Assembly (NCBI GenBank): GCA_037127315.1
Contig: JBBBDQ010001615.1
Span: forward strand, 62,001 to 126,000
Length of the DNA: 64,000 nucleotides
Direction of reading: 5' to 3'
Source: Ascarosepion bandense
Lineage: Eukaryota; Mollusca; Cephalopoda; Sepiida; Sepiidae
The notes under the pieces are model-generated. The model made no database searches. It saw only the letters and a list, made by a program, of their open reading frames with translations, and was not told the DNA's origin. Both the position numbers and the translations under genes were made by a program. Position 1 is the stretch's first letter. Each line of letters starts with the position of its first letter. Below are positions 33,960 to 43,772 of this stretch, piece after piece.

Positions 33960-34712
33960 AGTGCTTTGCTCGAAGATTCTCATCAAGCTCCACATATGAC
34001 TCGTCAGGATTACCCGCACCTGTCTCATAACTCCGTCGATGTATCCAACATAATATCAAAACTTGACCCCCATAAGGTGAACAGAGGTGATGGAATCTCG
34101 GTCATTGTTCTGAAGAAATGTACCCCTGAATTCTCATCTGTCTTCTCTAATCTCTACAATTACTGCCTCTCTGCTTTCTGCTTTCCTGCATGCTCTGTGG
34201 TTACTGTATATAAGAACTCAGAGGAACCCTCGGACCCATCCAATTATCGCCCTATCAGCCTCCTACCAATTTTCGGAAAAGTGTTCGAGGCTATTACCAA
34301 TGCTGAGATAGTTCAACATCTTACTACCCATTAACTATTCTCCGAGAGACAGTATGAACTCCGCTTTGCTAAGTCTAATATAATAACGACTATCAGGGTG
34401 TACATATGCCAGGTCCTCAATAAGTCCAGCGAGTCTCGTGTTGTTGCCCTGGATATCTCCAAAGCTTTTGATAGGGTTTGGCACGCTGGTCTTCTGGGCA
34501 AGCTACATGGTTATGGTATCACTAGACGCTTGCTTGATCTGATCCAATCTTTCTTATCTAATCGCATAATGAAGGTCGACTTGAATGGGCATACCTCCAC
34601 ATCCTACCGCATGAACGCTGGTGTTCCCCAGGGTTCTATCCTAGGCTCGACGCTCTTTCTAACCTTCATATATTATCTCCTAGACGTGATCAAATTCCAA
34701 GTAGGCATCTAC
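33960..34712 (+). pseudogene. CR1/Jockey-like LINE RT, truncated at the catalytic motif
   Basis: Two adjacent frames (33966-34334 and 34398-34754) separated by a TAA. In order: SNIISKLDPHKVNRGDG; VVTVYKNSEEPSDPSNYRPI and SLLPIFGKVFEAI (RT fingers); VALDISKAFDRVWHAGLLGK (motif A); MNAGVPQGSILGSTLFL (motif B); and FQVGIY. At about 34712 the expected Tyr-Ala-Asp-Asp is replaced after the Tyr by an unrelated tandem repeat, so catalysis is impossible. The fragment supplies the N-terminal RT region missing from the other LINE copies in the window. Confidence 0.85.
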
Positions 34713-35132
34713 GAAGATTTTACCAAAATTATTTCTCCCCTCAAAAACATTTAACAAATATTATTTCTACCCTCAAAAAATTTTGCCAGTACTATTTCTC
34801 ACCTCTAAAAGATTTTACCAATATTATTTCTTCTCTCGAAAAGATTTTACAAATATTATTCCTCAACTCTTTAAAGATTTTACTAATAATTTTCCCCTCT
34901 ACAAGATTTTTTGTCAATATTGGTTCTTACCTCGAAAAAAATTCACTAATATTATTTATCACCTCTAAAAGATATTACCAATTTTATTTCTCACCCCTAA
35001 AAAAATTTACCAATATTATTTCTCCCTCTAAAAGATTTTACCAATATTATTTCTCCCTCTAAAAGATTTTACCAATATTATTTCTCCCTCTAAAAGATTT
35101 TACCAATATTATTTCCCACCTCTAAAATATTT
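34713..35132 (+). repeat. ~31-35-bp tandem array
   Basis: About twelve units of the form AAGATTTTACCAATATTATT plus a TCTC-rich linker, most uniform at 35000-35110. It fuses to the LINE RT on the left and is interrupted on the right by the foldback element at 35133. The remnant of the array continues after 35788. Confidence 0.85.
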
Positions 35133-35780
35133 GGTAACTGTTCGTTTTAGGTTCCGACGCCTTTTCCCCCTTCAAATTTATCCAAAATAGCATTATTTCT
35201 GTGCAAATGTATATGCTGCACTGAAATCAACAATTAGTTTTTGAAGAAACTTACCTTTATTGCTTTGAAAGTCCATAAAAAAAGGAACTATATCTTGCAC
35301 TTTTTCTCTCCCGTAACTCTCGCGAAGTCATGTAATTAACTGCAGAATGACGTTCTACGTAGGCAGCAATTTTTTTCTTTTGAATTTTTATCGATTTTCT
35401 TCCTTTACTGAAACTTCCGGCGATGTACTTCCTGTCATGAGAGTAATAAGCGTAGAAATACAATAGCGCATTACTTTCATTACCAGAAGTACATCGCCGG
35501 AAGTAACAGTAAATGAAGAAAAATTGACCAAAAATCGTTCACATACGCAATACGTCATTCTGCAGTTAATTACATGACTTCGTGAGAGTTACGGGAGAGA
35601 AAAAGTGCGAGATATAGTTCGTTTTTTTATGGACATTTAGATAAAAACAAAGGTAAGTTTCTTCAATAACTAACAGTTGATTTGAGTTTAGCATATGCAT
35701 ATTGAGTTTGCACAGAAATAATGCTATTTTGGATAAAGTAGAAGGGGAAAAGCGTCGGGACTTAACAACGAAAATTTACC
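35133..35780. mobile_element. Foldback element copy A
   Basis: A 648-bp inverted repeat with no ORF. Left end GGTAACTGTTCGTTTTAGG; right end is the complement of GGTAAATTTTCGTTGTTAAG. The arms run about 300 bp each and meet near 35455 around a palindromic CGGAAGTA/TACTTCCGG region. It is flanked by an exact 8-bp duplication, AAATATTT, at 35125-35132 and 35781-35788. Closely similar to copy B at 37420-38046. An 8-bp duplication fits hAT, P or Merlin-type transposases, but the termini are not diagnostic to me. Confidence 0.9.
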
Positions 35781-36210
35781 AAATATTTTGCCAATTTTAT
35801 TTCTCACCTCTTTTAAAGGAGAGATTTAACCAAATAAAATTTATTTCTATTTTTACTTTTTGGCTTGCAGTTAATGACGTTACCGCAGTTTTAAACGTCA
35901 TCTTGGTTTTATACCCTTTTTCAAGCAAAGACCTTTCATAATTTCTTTTGGTTTTCTGAAAACTAGTTATGTTGGAGAAATTTCTTAAGAGTCTACAATC
36001 AACTCCTCTATGCTTAATTCCTCTTCTATGGTGGCTGGACCTAGTCTTCACGTAGAGCAATCTCCTATTAAGTTACATGTAATGGAAGAGATTCGTTTAC
36101 AAATTCCAATTCAGTATCAGTGTATTGAACTAATTTTAAGTTAAGATTCAGCTTGATATAAAAATCAATTTTTTAATGAGTTTAAACAACTTTTTTGTTA
36201 TTTACACAAT
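35781..36210. other. Array remnant then unrecognised DNA
   Basis: 35781-35830 continues the interrupted tandem array (TTGCCAATTTTATTTCTCACC). The rest has no recognised feature. Confidence 0.5.
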
Positions 36211-36214
36211 TTGC

Positions 36215-36519
36215 ATTGTAGTGTAGTGGATATCAGATCGGAACGATAAATCGGAGAGCCGAGTTCGAATTCTAGTTGAATTCGCTGTATTCACTTACGC
36301 GGAAATACTCTTAAGAAATGTATTAATTCGTCTCTTCCCCCTCCAGCTACGGGCTAGATATCAAAACAAATTGGTTTTTATAGCCTTAGTTTGGCAAGCA
36401 AAAAGTAATGGCAATCTAATGCAGGAAAATCTTCCGCTAAATAAATGATTGGGCGATCATGTCTCTTTCGAGACATGATCGCCCAATCATTTATCAAGTA
36501 TGATACTAAACTGAATGAC
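36215..36519 (+). mobile_element. tRNA-derived SINE, full length
   Basis: The promoter half is present: A-box-like TAGTGTAGTGGATATC and B-box-like GAGTTCGAATTCTAG. The body has TATTAATTCGTCTCTTCC, and the tail has the CATGTCTCTTTCGAGACATG palindrome. In this copy the palindrome is extended to two 25-bp arms (36441-36465 and 36470-36494). It would be transcribed by pol III and mobilised by a LINE in trans. Confidence 0.8.
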
Positions 36520-36524
36520 ATTGT

Positions 36525-36610
36525 TCGGACTGGTTTCCTTATTTTTGTTGCTATATTTCCATCGTTTCGGCCGTTCTACATACTGACCTTCTTCAGCTGA
36601 TTATAATTTC
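36525..36610 (-). mobile_element. Penelope-like terminal fragment with hammerhead-like core
   Basis: On the minus strand, 36564-36596 reads CTGAAGA, a segment with pairable GGTC and GGCC, then GAAAC. This is the arrangement of a hammerhead ribozyme core with stem II. The flanking ATTGTTCGGACTGG relates it to the hairpin at 43773-44042. Confidence 0.45.
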
Positions 36611-37290
36611 GAACTGAACTCTTTATTTCGTTTACCGGGATAGATTGTTATAAGGCTTTGCTTTGTCTCAGTATAGGTTATCTCTCTTTAACGCAACTCT
36701 GTGTTTTTGTTTAGCTCTGCTGTAGCCAGGTTTTGAACTCTCACCTCTCTTGGGTCAAGTCAATGGATCTAAGCAATTATTTTATCCACTAGATCATGTA
36801 TCGTTTTCTTGTTTTATAACCCCCTCTTCTGTTGTACAAGACCAACGTCAATCCGTCATCTCGATACAGGCCATGGTTTTTATATGCACAATTTTATTTA
36901 TTTTACCGTTAACAGGTAGAAACCCGTCAACTCGGGAAACTCTACTCACTCAATGGATCCTAGGGGAACGCCATCTACGTACGAAATCATTCACGCTCTT
37001 ATATCATGTTTTGTTGTTTTAAAAAATAACAGATTTAATACAGTACTTGGTTATATACACTTGATCCCATTTCACTTTTACGAACGATTTGCTGAATTCC
37101 AGGGCCCAGTTTAAATGTAGATGAATAAATATTCTTTAGATCATATTTTTTAAACACATGTTATCTTTTATTTTTAATTATGTTAAAGATGCGATAGATA
37201 AGTGGTCGTCTAAATTAAACAAAAATTAAATTAACACCGACTTCATATTTTAACAGATATATTTACCAAAATTACGAAAAAATATCTTTA
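36611..37290. other. No recognised feature
   Basis: Ordinary AT-rich DNA; a 90-codon frame at 36750-37022 has no recognisable motif. Confidence 0.45.
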
Positions 37291-37299
37291 AATACCAAA

Positions 37300-38262
37300 G
37301 AGTAACCTTAATCAATAAAATCGCCATTGGCTTCAACAATGGTCTTCAAACGACTTTTGAATCTCCTGCAAATCAGTGTGGAGTCGGAGGCCCTCACCAA
37401 AAAATTCGGGAGTTATTTTGGTAAATTTTCGTTTTAGGTCCTGAAGGCTTTTCCGCCTTCAAATTTATCCAAAATAACATTATTTCTGTGCAAATGTATA
37501 TGCTGAACTCAAATCAACAATTAGTTATTGAAGAAACCTACGTTTTTTTATCTGAACGCCCATAAAAAAACGAACTACATCTCACACTTTTTGTCTCCCG
37601 CAACTCTCACGAAATCATGTAATTAACTGCAGAATGACTTTCTGCGTAGGCAACAAATTTCGGCCGATTTACTTCCTTTACTAAAACTTCCGCCTATTTA
37701 CTTCCTGTAATGAAAGCAATACGCGTAGAAATAAAATCGCGTATTACTTTCATTCCAGGAAGTAAATAGGCGGAAGTTTCAGTAAAGGAAGTAAATCGGC
37801 CGGAAATAGACCGAAATTTGTTGTCCTACGCCGAAAGTCATTCAGCAGTTAATAACATGACTGTGTTAGAGTTACGGGAGACAAAATGTAGTTCGATTTT
37901 TTCTGGTCGTTCTGATCAAAAAAGGTAGATTTCTTCAATAACTAATTGTTGATTTGAGTTCAGCATATACATTTGCACAGAAATAATGCTATTTTGGATA
38001 AATTTGAAGGCGGAAAAATCTTCAGGACCTGAAACGAAAATGTACCGTTATTTTCTTATCAGAATGATCAGAAAGATATTTCCAAGCTGCCGTACATTCG
38101 TAATTACCATTAGACTCATCCAACTCTTTTTGAATTCTCTGCAGTGTCCTCAGACTGACACCCAAATATTCTGAAATTTTCGTATTGGAGCTTCCGGCGC
38201 GAATGCCAAGCAGTGCAGCATGCCGTTTCCAAATTTCTGTCGGAGTGAATTACGTCATGGGG
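37300..38262 (-). pseudogene. Mariner-like transposase, internally deleted and split
   Basis: Minus strand. 38055-38257 encodes an N-terminal helix-turn-helix: EIWKRHAALLGIRAGSSNTK, ISEYLGVSLRTLQRIQKELD and SDHSDKKI. The foldback at 37420-38046 sits next. Beyond it, the reading continues in frame as TPEFFGEG (removing the foldback and one TSD restores the order). A large deletion then joins this to the C-terminus CRRFKSRLKTIVEANGDFID (about 37325-37385) and a stop. The catalytic core (D,D,D) is gone. An early stop follows the ATG (Met-Thr-stop). A relic of a mariner/Tc1-superfamily element. Confidence 0.85.
37420..38046. mobile_element. Foldback element copy B
   Basis: A 627-bp inverted repeat, second copy of the element at 35133. 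Left end GGTAAATTTTCGTTTTAGG; right end is the complement of GGTACATTTTCGTTTCAGG. Exact 8-bp duplication GTTATTTT at 37412-37419 and 38047-38054. The arms contain the same CGGCCGATTTACTTCC and complement blocks around a centre near 37735. No ORF. Confidence 0.92.
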
Positions 38263-38317
38263 TCAGTTGACCATTGTTAGTGTAAAAAATATTACACTAA
38301 CAATGGTCAACTGACCC
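38260..38317. repeat. Perfect 26-bp-arm palindrome at mariner end
   Basis: Arms 38260-38285 and 38292-38317 are exact complements (GGGTCAGTTGACCATTG and onward), with a 6-nt spacer. The left arm lies just outside the mariner start codon, so it is probably that element's terminal inverted repeat. The right arm would be the end of a second element placed head to head. Confidence 0.8.
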
Positions 38318-38477
38318 TACTATAATTTGCAGTGGGAAAAATAAAAAAAATTAAACACAAACAGAGCGCATGTGCGAAATTAGAATTATACTATGGTGAC
38401 AATTTACCCATCGCACCCTGTACAGGCATACCTGCACACATACATATACTTTTAGTTTCTCCTGAACTCTCTTCCTT

Positions 38478-38478
38478 T

Positions 38479-38519
<41 letters not shown>

Positions 38520-38560
38520 TCCTCTCTCTCTTTCTTCCTCTCTCACTCTCTCTTCCTCTC
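38478..38560. repeat. (CT)n microsatellite
   Basis: Imperfect CT run with TTCC interruptions. Confidence 0.95.
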
Positions 38561-38639
38561 TCTTCGGGAATTTTACTCTTGAACTTTTGAACTCTTTCAA
38601 ATTTCACCTTATCATTCTCTATTATTATGTCATATAATT

Positions 38640-39545
38640 TTTTTTTTTTGTAAAACCAAAATTACACAAAAATATATTGAATGCTGAAGAGTAAATTTGT
38701 TCCATAAAATCGCCATTGGCTTCAATCACGGCCTGCAGGCAACTTCGGAATCTTCTGCAACTCTTCTGGATAGTTACCTTCGGAACGAAAGACATGAATT
38801 ACCTCGGAATTCGAAACGAGCACGAACGTGTCATACTTGCAAAGTAATAACGAAAAAGAAATATGGCCGCTATTGAAGTCCAAAACGAGACGATAATTGC
38901 ACACATACAAATTTGAGCCGTCTTGGAATGGCATAATAAGCGGGGCGCCAGCAGCGCCACGAGAATTGTTTTTGCCGGATTCCGTGTGTCAAAGTTGGAC
39001 GTTCGGATCAACAGTAAGACTGGCAAAGAGGAAGTAGGAGCGGCTTAGTTGGTGTCTGTTTCACAACTGCCCAGTATAACCGCCGAGAAAGAGAAACACG
39101 AAATTCATTTCCTTGGGGCGACCGATGAAAGAAAGAAAGAAAAACAGTTGGCGTCCGTCACACTGCACTTCTTGAATCCCCTCATCGTTTATTTATCTTT
39201 TTTATACAATATTCTTGCTTTGTTGATTGCTGTCATAATCCTTGCCTTCCGTTCATATTTGGTGTTACAAAGAGTTTTGTTGGTCTTTCGCAAAACTGAG
39301 CGTCACGCATAATAAAGTGGGTAGCAGTCTGGGGTGCTATATGGCCAAATTTAAGGGGTGATGTTGTTGCAGAAATTGTTTGACACCCATGACTGGGTTC
39401 TGCTTCTGTGGCATGGCGCATAGTCCTGTTGGCAGATATATGGTTATCCAGCATCCACCTTCTAGATTCAGAGCAGCACTACCTTCTTAAGGCACTTGAT
39501 GTAAGATTCCGTATTTAGCCGTTGCCTCTCACCAACAAATTCATG
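38640..39545 (-). pseudogene. Second mariner-like transposase relic
   Basis: Minus strand. 39310-39545 encodes RLNTESYIKCLKKVV, QQDYAPCH (the catalytic Asp block), TQSWVSNNFCNNITP and PDCYPLYY. 38690-38800 encodes the C-terminus KVTIQKSCRRFRSCLQAV then IEANGDFMEQ. Between them, where about 45 residues are expected, there are about 500 bp of unrelated DNA (about 38815-39305), so an insertion is likely. Two stops and a frameshift are visible. The N-terminal half is absent. Confidence 0.8.
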
Positions 39546-40313
39546 AGTTTTTTTTCTTATGAGAACGATTAGAGTGAATATTCTGCTCTAACTTACCTTC
39601 ATGATCACCACTGGACATATCTAACTGTTTTCGAAACCTCTGCTCTCTCCAAAGTTTTTGATCACTGCTGTGGCCAGATATTGAACTCACAGCTCGTTTT
39701 GTGGGAAATAGCTCCAACTGAAACTGAGACAGAACTGGCACGTGAATCTAGAACAATCCACTCCGGTGGATGAAATAAAGGTTTCGGTTCGAAATTTCAA
39801 TCACCTGAAGATGGCCGAAACTTCGTGAATATGACAATAGTTCGACCAATATAAATAGTGTGCTCACATCTGCATGTAAAAAGAAAATTTTACCTTGTGT
39901 TGATATACCATATAGCTAAGCAACGATAACAGTTACCAAAAATAGCAAACGCAGTTCGTAAATTTGTAATGAGGTTCTATGATGTCACACGTTTAAATCT
40001 GGTCATAACACATTACATTGCATTTAAATATATGGTTCTGTTATCATTTCAATATCTCACTTCATTTCGCTGATGGTGGATGTTTTTATGTTAACGTCCT
40101 TGTAACTTCTCTGAAGATGTCTCACGTGAGCCAAAAGCTTAGAACCAAGTTAATAAAAAATTATCCAAATGTTGGAGAATTTTTGTCTTAATTTTCAACT
40201 GAAATTAAAGCCAAAATACGATGTTTATAACGGATCATGATTAAACATAATAGACATTCATTGTCCCTTATATTTAACAGTATATGTTTAGGAAATTATC
40301 TACTGCCTCGATA

Positions 40314-40316
<3 letters not shown>
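39546..40316. other. Repeat scraps including a minimal hammerhead-like core
   Basis: 39690-39770 weakly matches family F (TCTAGAACAATCCACTCCGG). 39805-39821 reads CTGAAGA, TGGCC, GAAAC with essentially no stem II. The rest is unrecognised. Confidence 0.4.

Positions 40317-40361
<45 letters not shown>
40317..40361. repeat. (TA)n microsatellite
   Basis: Pure TA run; its translation produces Tyr-Ile repeats, not a gene. Confidence 0.97.
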
Positions 40362-40363
<2 letters not shown>

Positions 40364-40385
40364 CTTTAAATGTAATAATTTTATA

Positions 40386-40895
40386 TTACAGGGAATAGTG
40401 AGGATAAAGTTTAAATCAGAAAACAGCCAAAATTTGCTTTTTTTTATGTATCGTACCCCAACATTTTTTGTACCTCAGTCTATAAAATGTCTACTTTTTG
40501 GGTTTTTTGGGGATTCATTTTTCCCTAAAAAACGCAAAATAAGCCTCATAGAAAACTTAACTCGTAGAACACTGATGATTTGTTCTGAAGAGTTCCTCGA
40601 TTCTGAGATTAGTTATTTAACGAGAACTTTATGCGATGGTGGGTATTCACCCACTGCTGTCAATTTGGTGATTCATAACAAAATCGCTAACTTCAGAAAG
40701 ATTAAGCCAATAGTTATTGCTAAATGTCCGTTGTATTTAAGTCTTCCGTTGATTGAAGAGAAGATGAATAACTAATTAGGCAAATTTCTTCTGATGTTCA
40801 GAAGTCTTATTTTACTGCCGAGATGTGTGTTGCACTTGGTAATAGATCTGTTCTAGCTTCAAGTTGTAAGGATGTTCTCCCTCTCTGATCAAATA
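40386..40895 (+). pseudogene. Penelope-like retroelement ORF fragment
   Basis: The frame downstream of the TA run reads IENLTRRTLMICSEEFLDSE, ISYLTRTLCDGGYSPTAVNL and VIHNKIANFRKIKPIVIAKC. After one frame shift near 40760 it continues QISSDVQKSYFTAEMCVALG and LASSCKDVLPL. This is the region between the RT and the GIY-YIG endonuclease of Penelope-like elements (the ICSxxxLDxEIxYI block is characteristic). Neither the RT catalytic motif nor GIY-YIG is present. A 3' splice-site-like ATATTACAG precedes it. Inactive fragment. Confidence 0.65.
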
Positions 40896-41396
40896 ATTTC
40901 TGTAGTTTATATATGACTATGGCTTCAGTGTCAGCTACATAAGGAGAACCAATCAGTGACTTGATACGAGAATCAAACAGCATGTTCAATTGAAACTCAT
41001 TAATCCGTTCTGGCCAAAAAAAGGGCCATGGAGTTTCACGTGGATTGGTTTTCCGTATTGACCAAATCACATTCATATTTTTATTTGAAAATGATGGAAT
41101 CTTTTTACTCCCCCACTCTTCAAATAAATTCTGTAGTTTGTAAATATGATTATGGCTTTGTGTCAGTTATATAGGAAGAACCACTCAGCGGCATAATACT
41201 AGAATCAATCATCATGTTCAACTAAAGTTCAGTAACCCGTTCTGACAAAAATTGGCCTATCCACATACTGTTCCTCAATTTATGAACATTTTATAAAAAA
41301 AACGTGTGGCATGGAGTTTAACGTGAATTGGTTTCCCGTATTGACCAATTCACATTCATATTTTCATTTGAAAGTGCTGGAGTCTTTTTACTCCGG
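40896..41396 (+). repeat. ~230-280-bp direct duplication
   Basis: The segment at 40905-41112 (CTGTAGTTTATATATGAC to CTTTTTACTCC) is repeated at 41130-41396, with about 70 bp extra. Each ends with GTATTGACCAAWTCACATTC and AATCTTTTTACTCC-type sequence. Probably the 3' part of the Penelope-like element. Confidence 0.7.
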
Positions 41397-41652
41397 GTCT
41401 TGCAGACCCTCGCTGTGTAAACAGCGAGAATGTTTTCTAATTCTTGCTGTGGTCAGTATTTCGTAGTTCATTCCCGTTTTCCGTCCTTGACCAATTCATT
41501 TCTCACACCTATTATATTTTACAGTAAGTTCTTTGAATTAAAACCTTGGATAAGCGAGTGTGAAACCGGTTTTTTCTGTTTTAAATCTTATTCTCATTAT
41601 GCTCTTTAATATAAAATATTTTATTTTTAAAGCAATTTTCAACTTCTGTAAC

Positions 41653-41689
<37 letters not shown>

Positions 41690-41690
<1 letters not shown>

Positions 41691-42035
41691 TGTATTGGTT
41701 TTTGCAATGGTTTATAAAAGCATAGTATCACTCCACAAAACTTTTCGTGTTTCGGAGCAACATGTGCCCCTCATCTGGTGATAAGTAGAAATTAAAAATA
41801 AATGGTGAAAACGGTTTATTTTTTGTACTCTATAGTTACAAACTGCCGGCTAAATCATACTAAATTCCCATCCCAAACACCATTTACATATCATATTACC
41901 AAAAATAAATCGTTTTCACCATTTATTTTTCATTTCCACTGATCACCAAATGAGGAGCACATGTTGCTCCGAAACACGAACATTTTTGTGTAGTGATACT
42001 ATGCTTTTATAAACCATTGTAAAAACCATTACAAT
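41690..42035. mobile_element. Foldback hairpin with hammerhead-like cores
   Basis: Arms 41690-41825 and 41900-42035 are near-perfect complements. In the right arm (+), ATGA at 41950-41953 is followed by a perfect 6-bp stem GGAGCA/TGCTCC with a CATGT loop, then GAAAC (41971-41975). The left arm carries the same on the minus strand (41749-41777) with CAGATGA. (TA)n abuts the left side. Interpreted as inverted Penelope-like terminal repeats. Confidence 0.6.
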
Positions 42036-42122
42036 ATTAAGCTCTACGTTGTAGCGAGCACTCTTTATAAAAGTAAATGCATGAACAGTGAGTTAAAAAT
42101 CTACGTGTTCTATAACTTTCTT

Positions 42123-42126
<4 letters not shown>

Positions 42127-42183
<57 letters not shown>

Positions 42184-42212
42184 CTTACAATATATATATA
42201 TATATATTTCTT

Positions 42213-42266
<54 letters not shown>
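42127..42266. repeat. (TA)n tracts separated by TTTCTTACAA
   Basis: Three TA runs (42127-42180, 42190-42208, 42218-42266) joined by the same 9-10-nt linker, so a TTTCTTACAATA unit was duplicated together with the TA runs. Confidence 0.9.
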
Positions 42267-42268
<2 letters not shown>

Positions 42269-43455
42269 GAAAATACGTCGATGTAATTATACAAGCCTAT
42301 GAATGAAAGGGGACGCTCAATATATATAAAACTATGTATGTGTGAAGAAATGAGGGAGGAAGGGAGAAGAGTGAGGAACATTCAAGAGTGAAAGAAGATA
42401 TAATTGGAAAGAAACGAGAGAAGTACGAGAAACGTGAGACTTGTGTCAGATTGAAAATTACGAACACGCGGGGAGAACGTTGCATATACAAACGTTAAAT
42501 CGACCCGAGGCATTGTAAAGAGTAGAGAAGATATTAATATATATACATATATATGTAAAGCCCGCAATGCAATTATCACGAACTGAAAAGAATTCTCACT
42601 TAGGTTAGCGTTCTGTTTTTTTTCCCCTTTGAAACACAACAGCAACCTCGCCTGAAGTCACAATTCTCGCTTTCCCTCATTTTGAATCAGCCTCCTTTCA
42701 CCGTAAAACTATTACAAATTTAATGTAATACGTCGAATGTACCCTGAGTACTGTTAGAAATGCCATCCCATCTCTCTCTCTTTTTATGTCTTTAAATATG
42801 TTTTATTTGTCTGAATCAAATTTTCCTACATTTGAGAGTCGAATTCATTCATTATTCATAGATATTCATACAATCCTTCTGTAGTCATTAACGTATTTTC
42901 AGTCTCATTATAACAAATTTTCGCCAGCGGGTAGCTTGAAAGGAACAATCTATAAAACACGGCGTAGATAGAATTTCCCATTTCATATCTATGATTGTCA
43001 CTTCTCATCTGCAACCTGAGACCATTTGCGATTAAGGGTCTCCGCAACCTCCTGCTTTTCATTCTTCTGATTCCAGTCTCGATAGAGTTCAGAAGGGTTT
43101 CTGCGTCCTTGTGAATGACAAATTATTTTCCACCCTGCAACCCCTTTTCTCACAGACGAAACGTCACAGGCGTTATCGCTGCTCGATCGTTAATTCCATG
43201 GAAAGTGCTCAAACGAATTCCAATCCTTAATTCGACCAGTTCCAAACTTCCCGACCACGACCAACCAAACCAGCCACTATTTTTTTTATTATTTAGAGTC
43301 CAAAAGCGTCTCCGCGTTCTTGGGTGTCAAATTATTTTCTACTCCTTTCCTCACAGATGAAACGTCTCAAGCCTATCACTGATTTATCTGTATTTTAGAC
43401 GAACTACATTCTGTATTAGTCTATACTTTTGGATGAGGTAGTGTTTACACTATTT
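42267..43455. other. Unrecognised DNA with one local duplication
   Basis: No gene. A ~75-bp segment (CAAATTATTTTCCACCC, 43085-43165) recurs at 43300-43375 with differences. Frames up to 87 codons have no recognisable motif. Confidence 0.45.
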
Positions 43456-43466
43456 ACATTATTCGG

Positions 43467-43772
43467 GGATGTGCGTTGTGTTGCAGTGGATATCCGCTCG
43501 GAATGAGAAATCAGGGAGCCGAGTTCGAATTCCAGTTGAATTCGTAGCATTCACTTACGTGCAAATACCATTGGGAACGGTATTAATCCTTCTCTTCCAT
43601 CCAGTTATGGGTTAAATAACAGGACAGAATGGGTTCTATAGCCTTGGATGGCAACCAGTCTACAGCAGAAAGCAATGGTAATCTACTGCAGGATAATCTT
43701 CTGCCCAGTCATCATGTCTCTTTCGAGACATGATCGCCCAAACGTGTTTCACGTGTGGCACTTAAATGACTG
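43467..43772 (+). mobile_element. tRNA-derived SINE, full length with TSD
   Basis: Head GGATGTGCGTTGTGTTGCAG, A-box-like TGTTGCAGTGGATATCC, B-box-like GAGTTCGAATTCC, body GGTATTAATCCTTC, palindrome CATGTCTCTTTCGAGACATG and end TTAAATGACTG. Flanked by an exact 11-bp duplication ACATTATTCGG (43456-43466 and 43773-43783), which proves insertion by target-primed retrotransposition. The target lies in a Penelope-like hairpin. Confidence 0.92.

Noticed and set aside
37420..38046. Foldback copy B as a processed hairpin RNA gene
   Set aside because: The 8-bp target duplication and the second copy with its own duplication show that it is a transposon.
38332..38637. Ser/Leu-rich frame and its Glu/Arg-rich complement
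   Set aside because: Produced by the (CT)n run.
38640..39545. One intact mariner transposase gene
   Set aside because: The catalytic block and C-terminus are separated by about 500 bp of foreign DNA, with stops and a frameshift; the N-terminus is absent.
42081..42302. Frames made of Tyr-Ile repeats (also at 19494, 40284, 46110, 51256, 58818)
   Set aside because: They are translations of (TA)n runs and have no other coding support.
43467..43560. Genuine tRNA gene
   Set aside because: A- and B-box-like sequences exist, but no cloverleaf with anticodon arm and acceptor stem could be drawn; the sequence repeats as a SINE.
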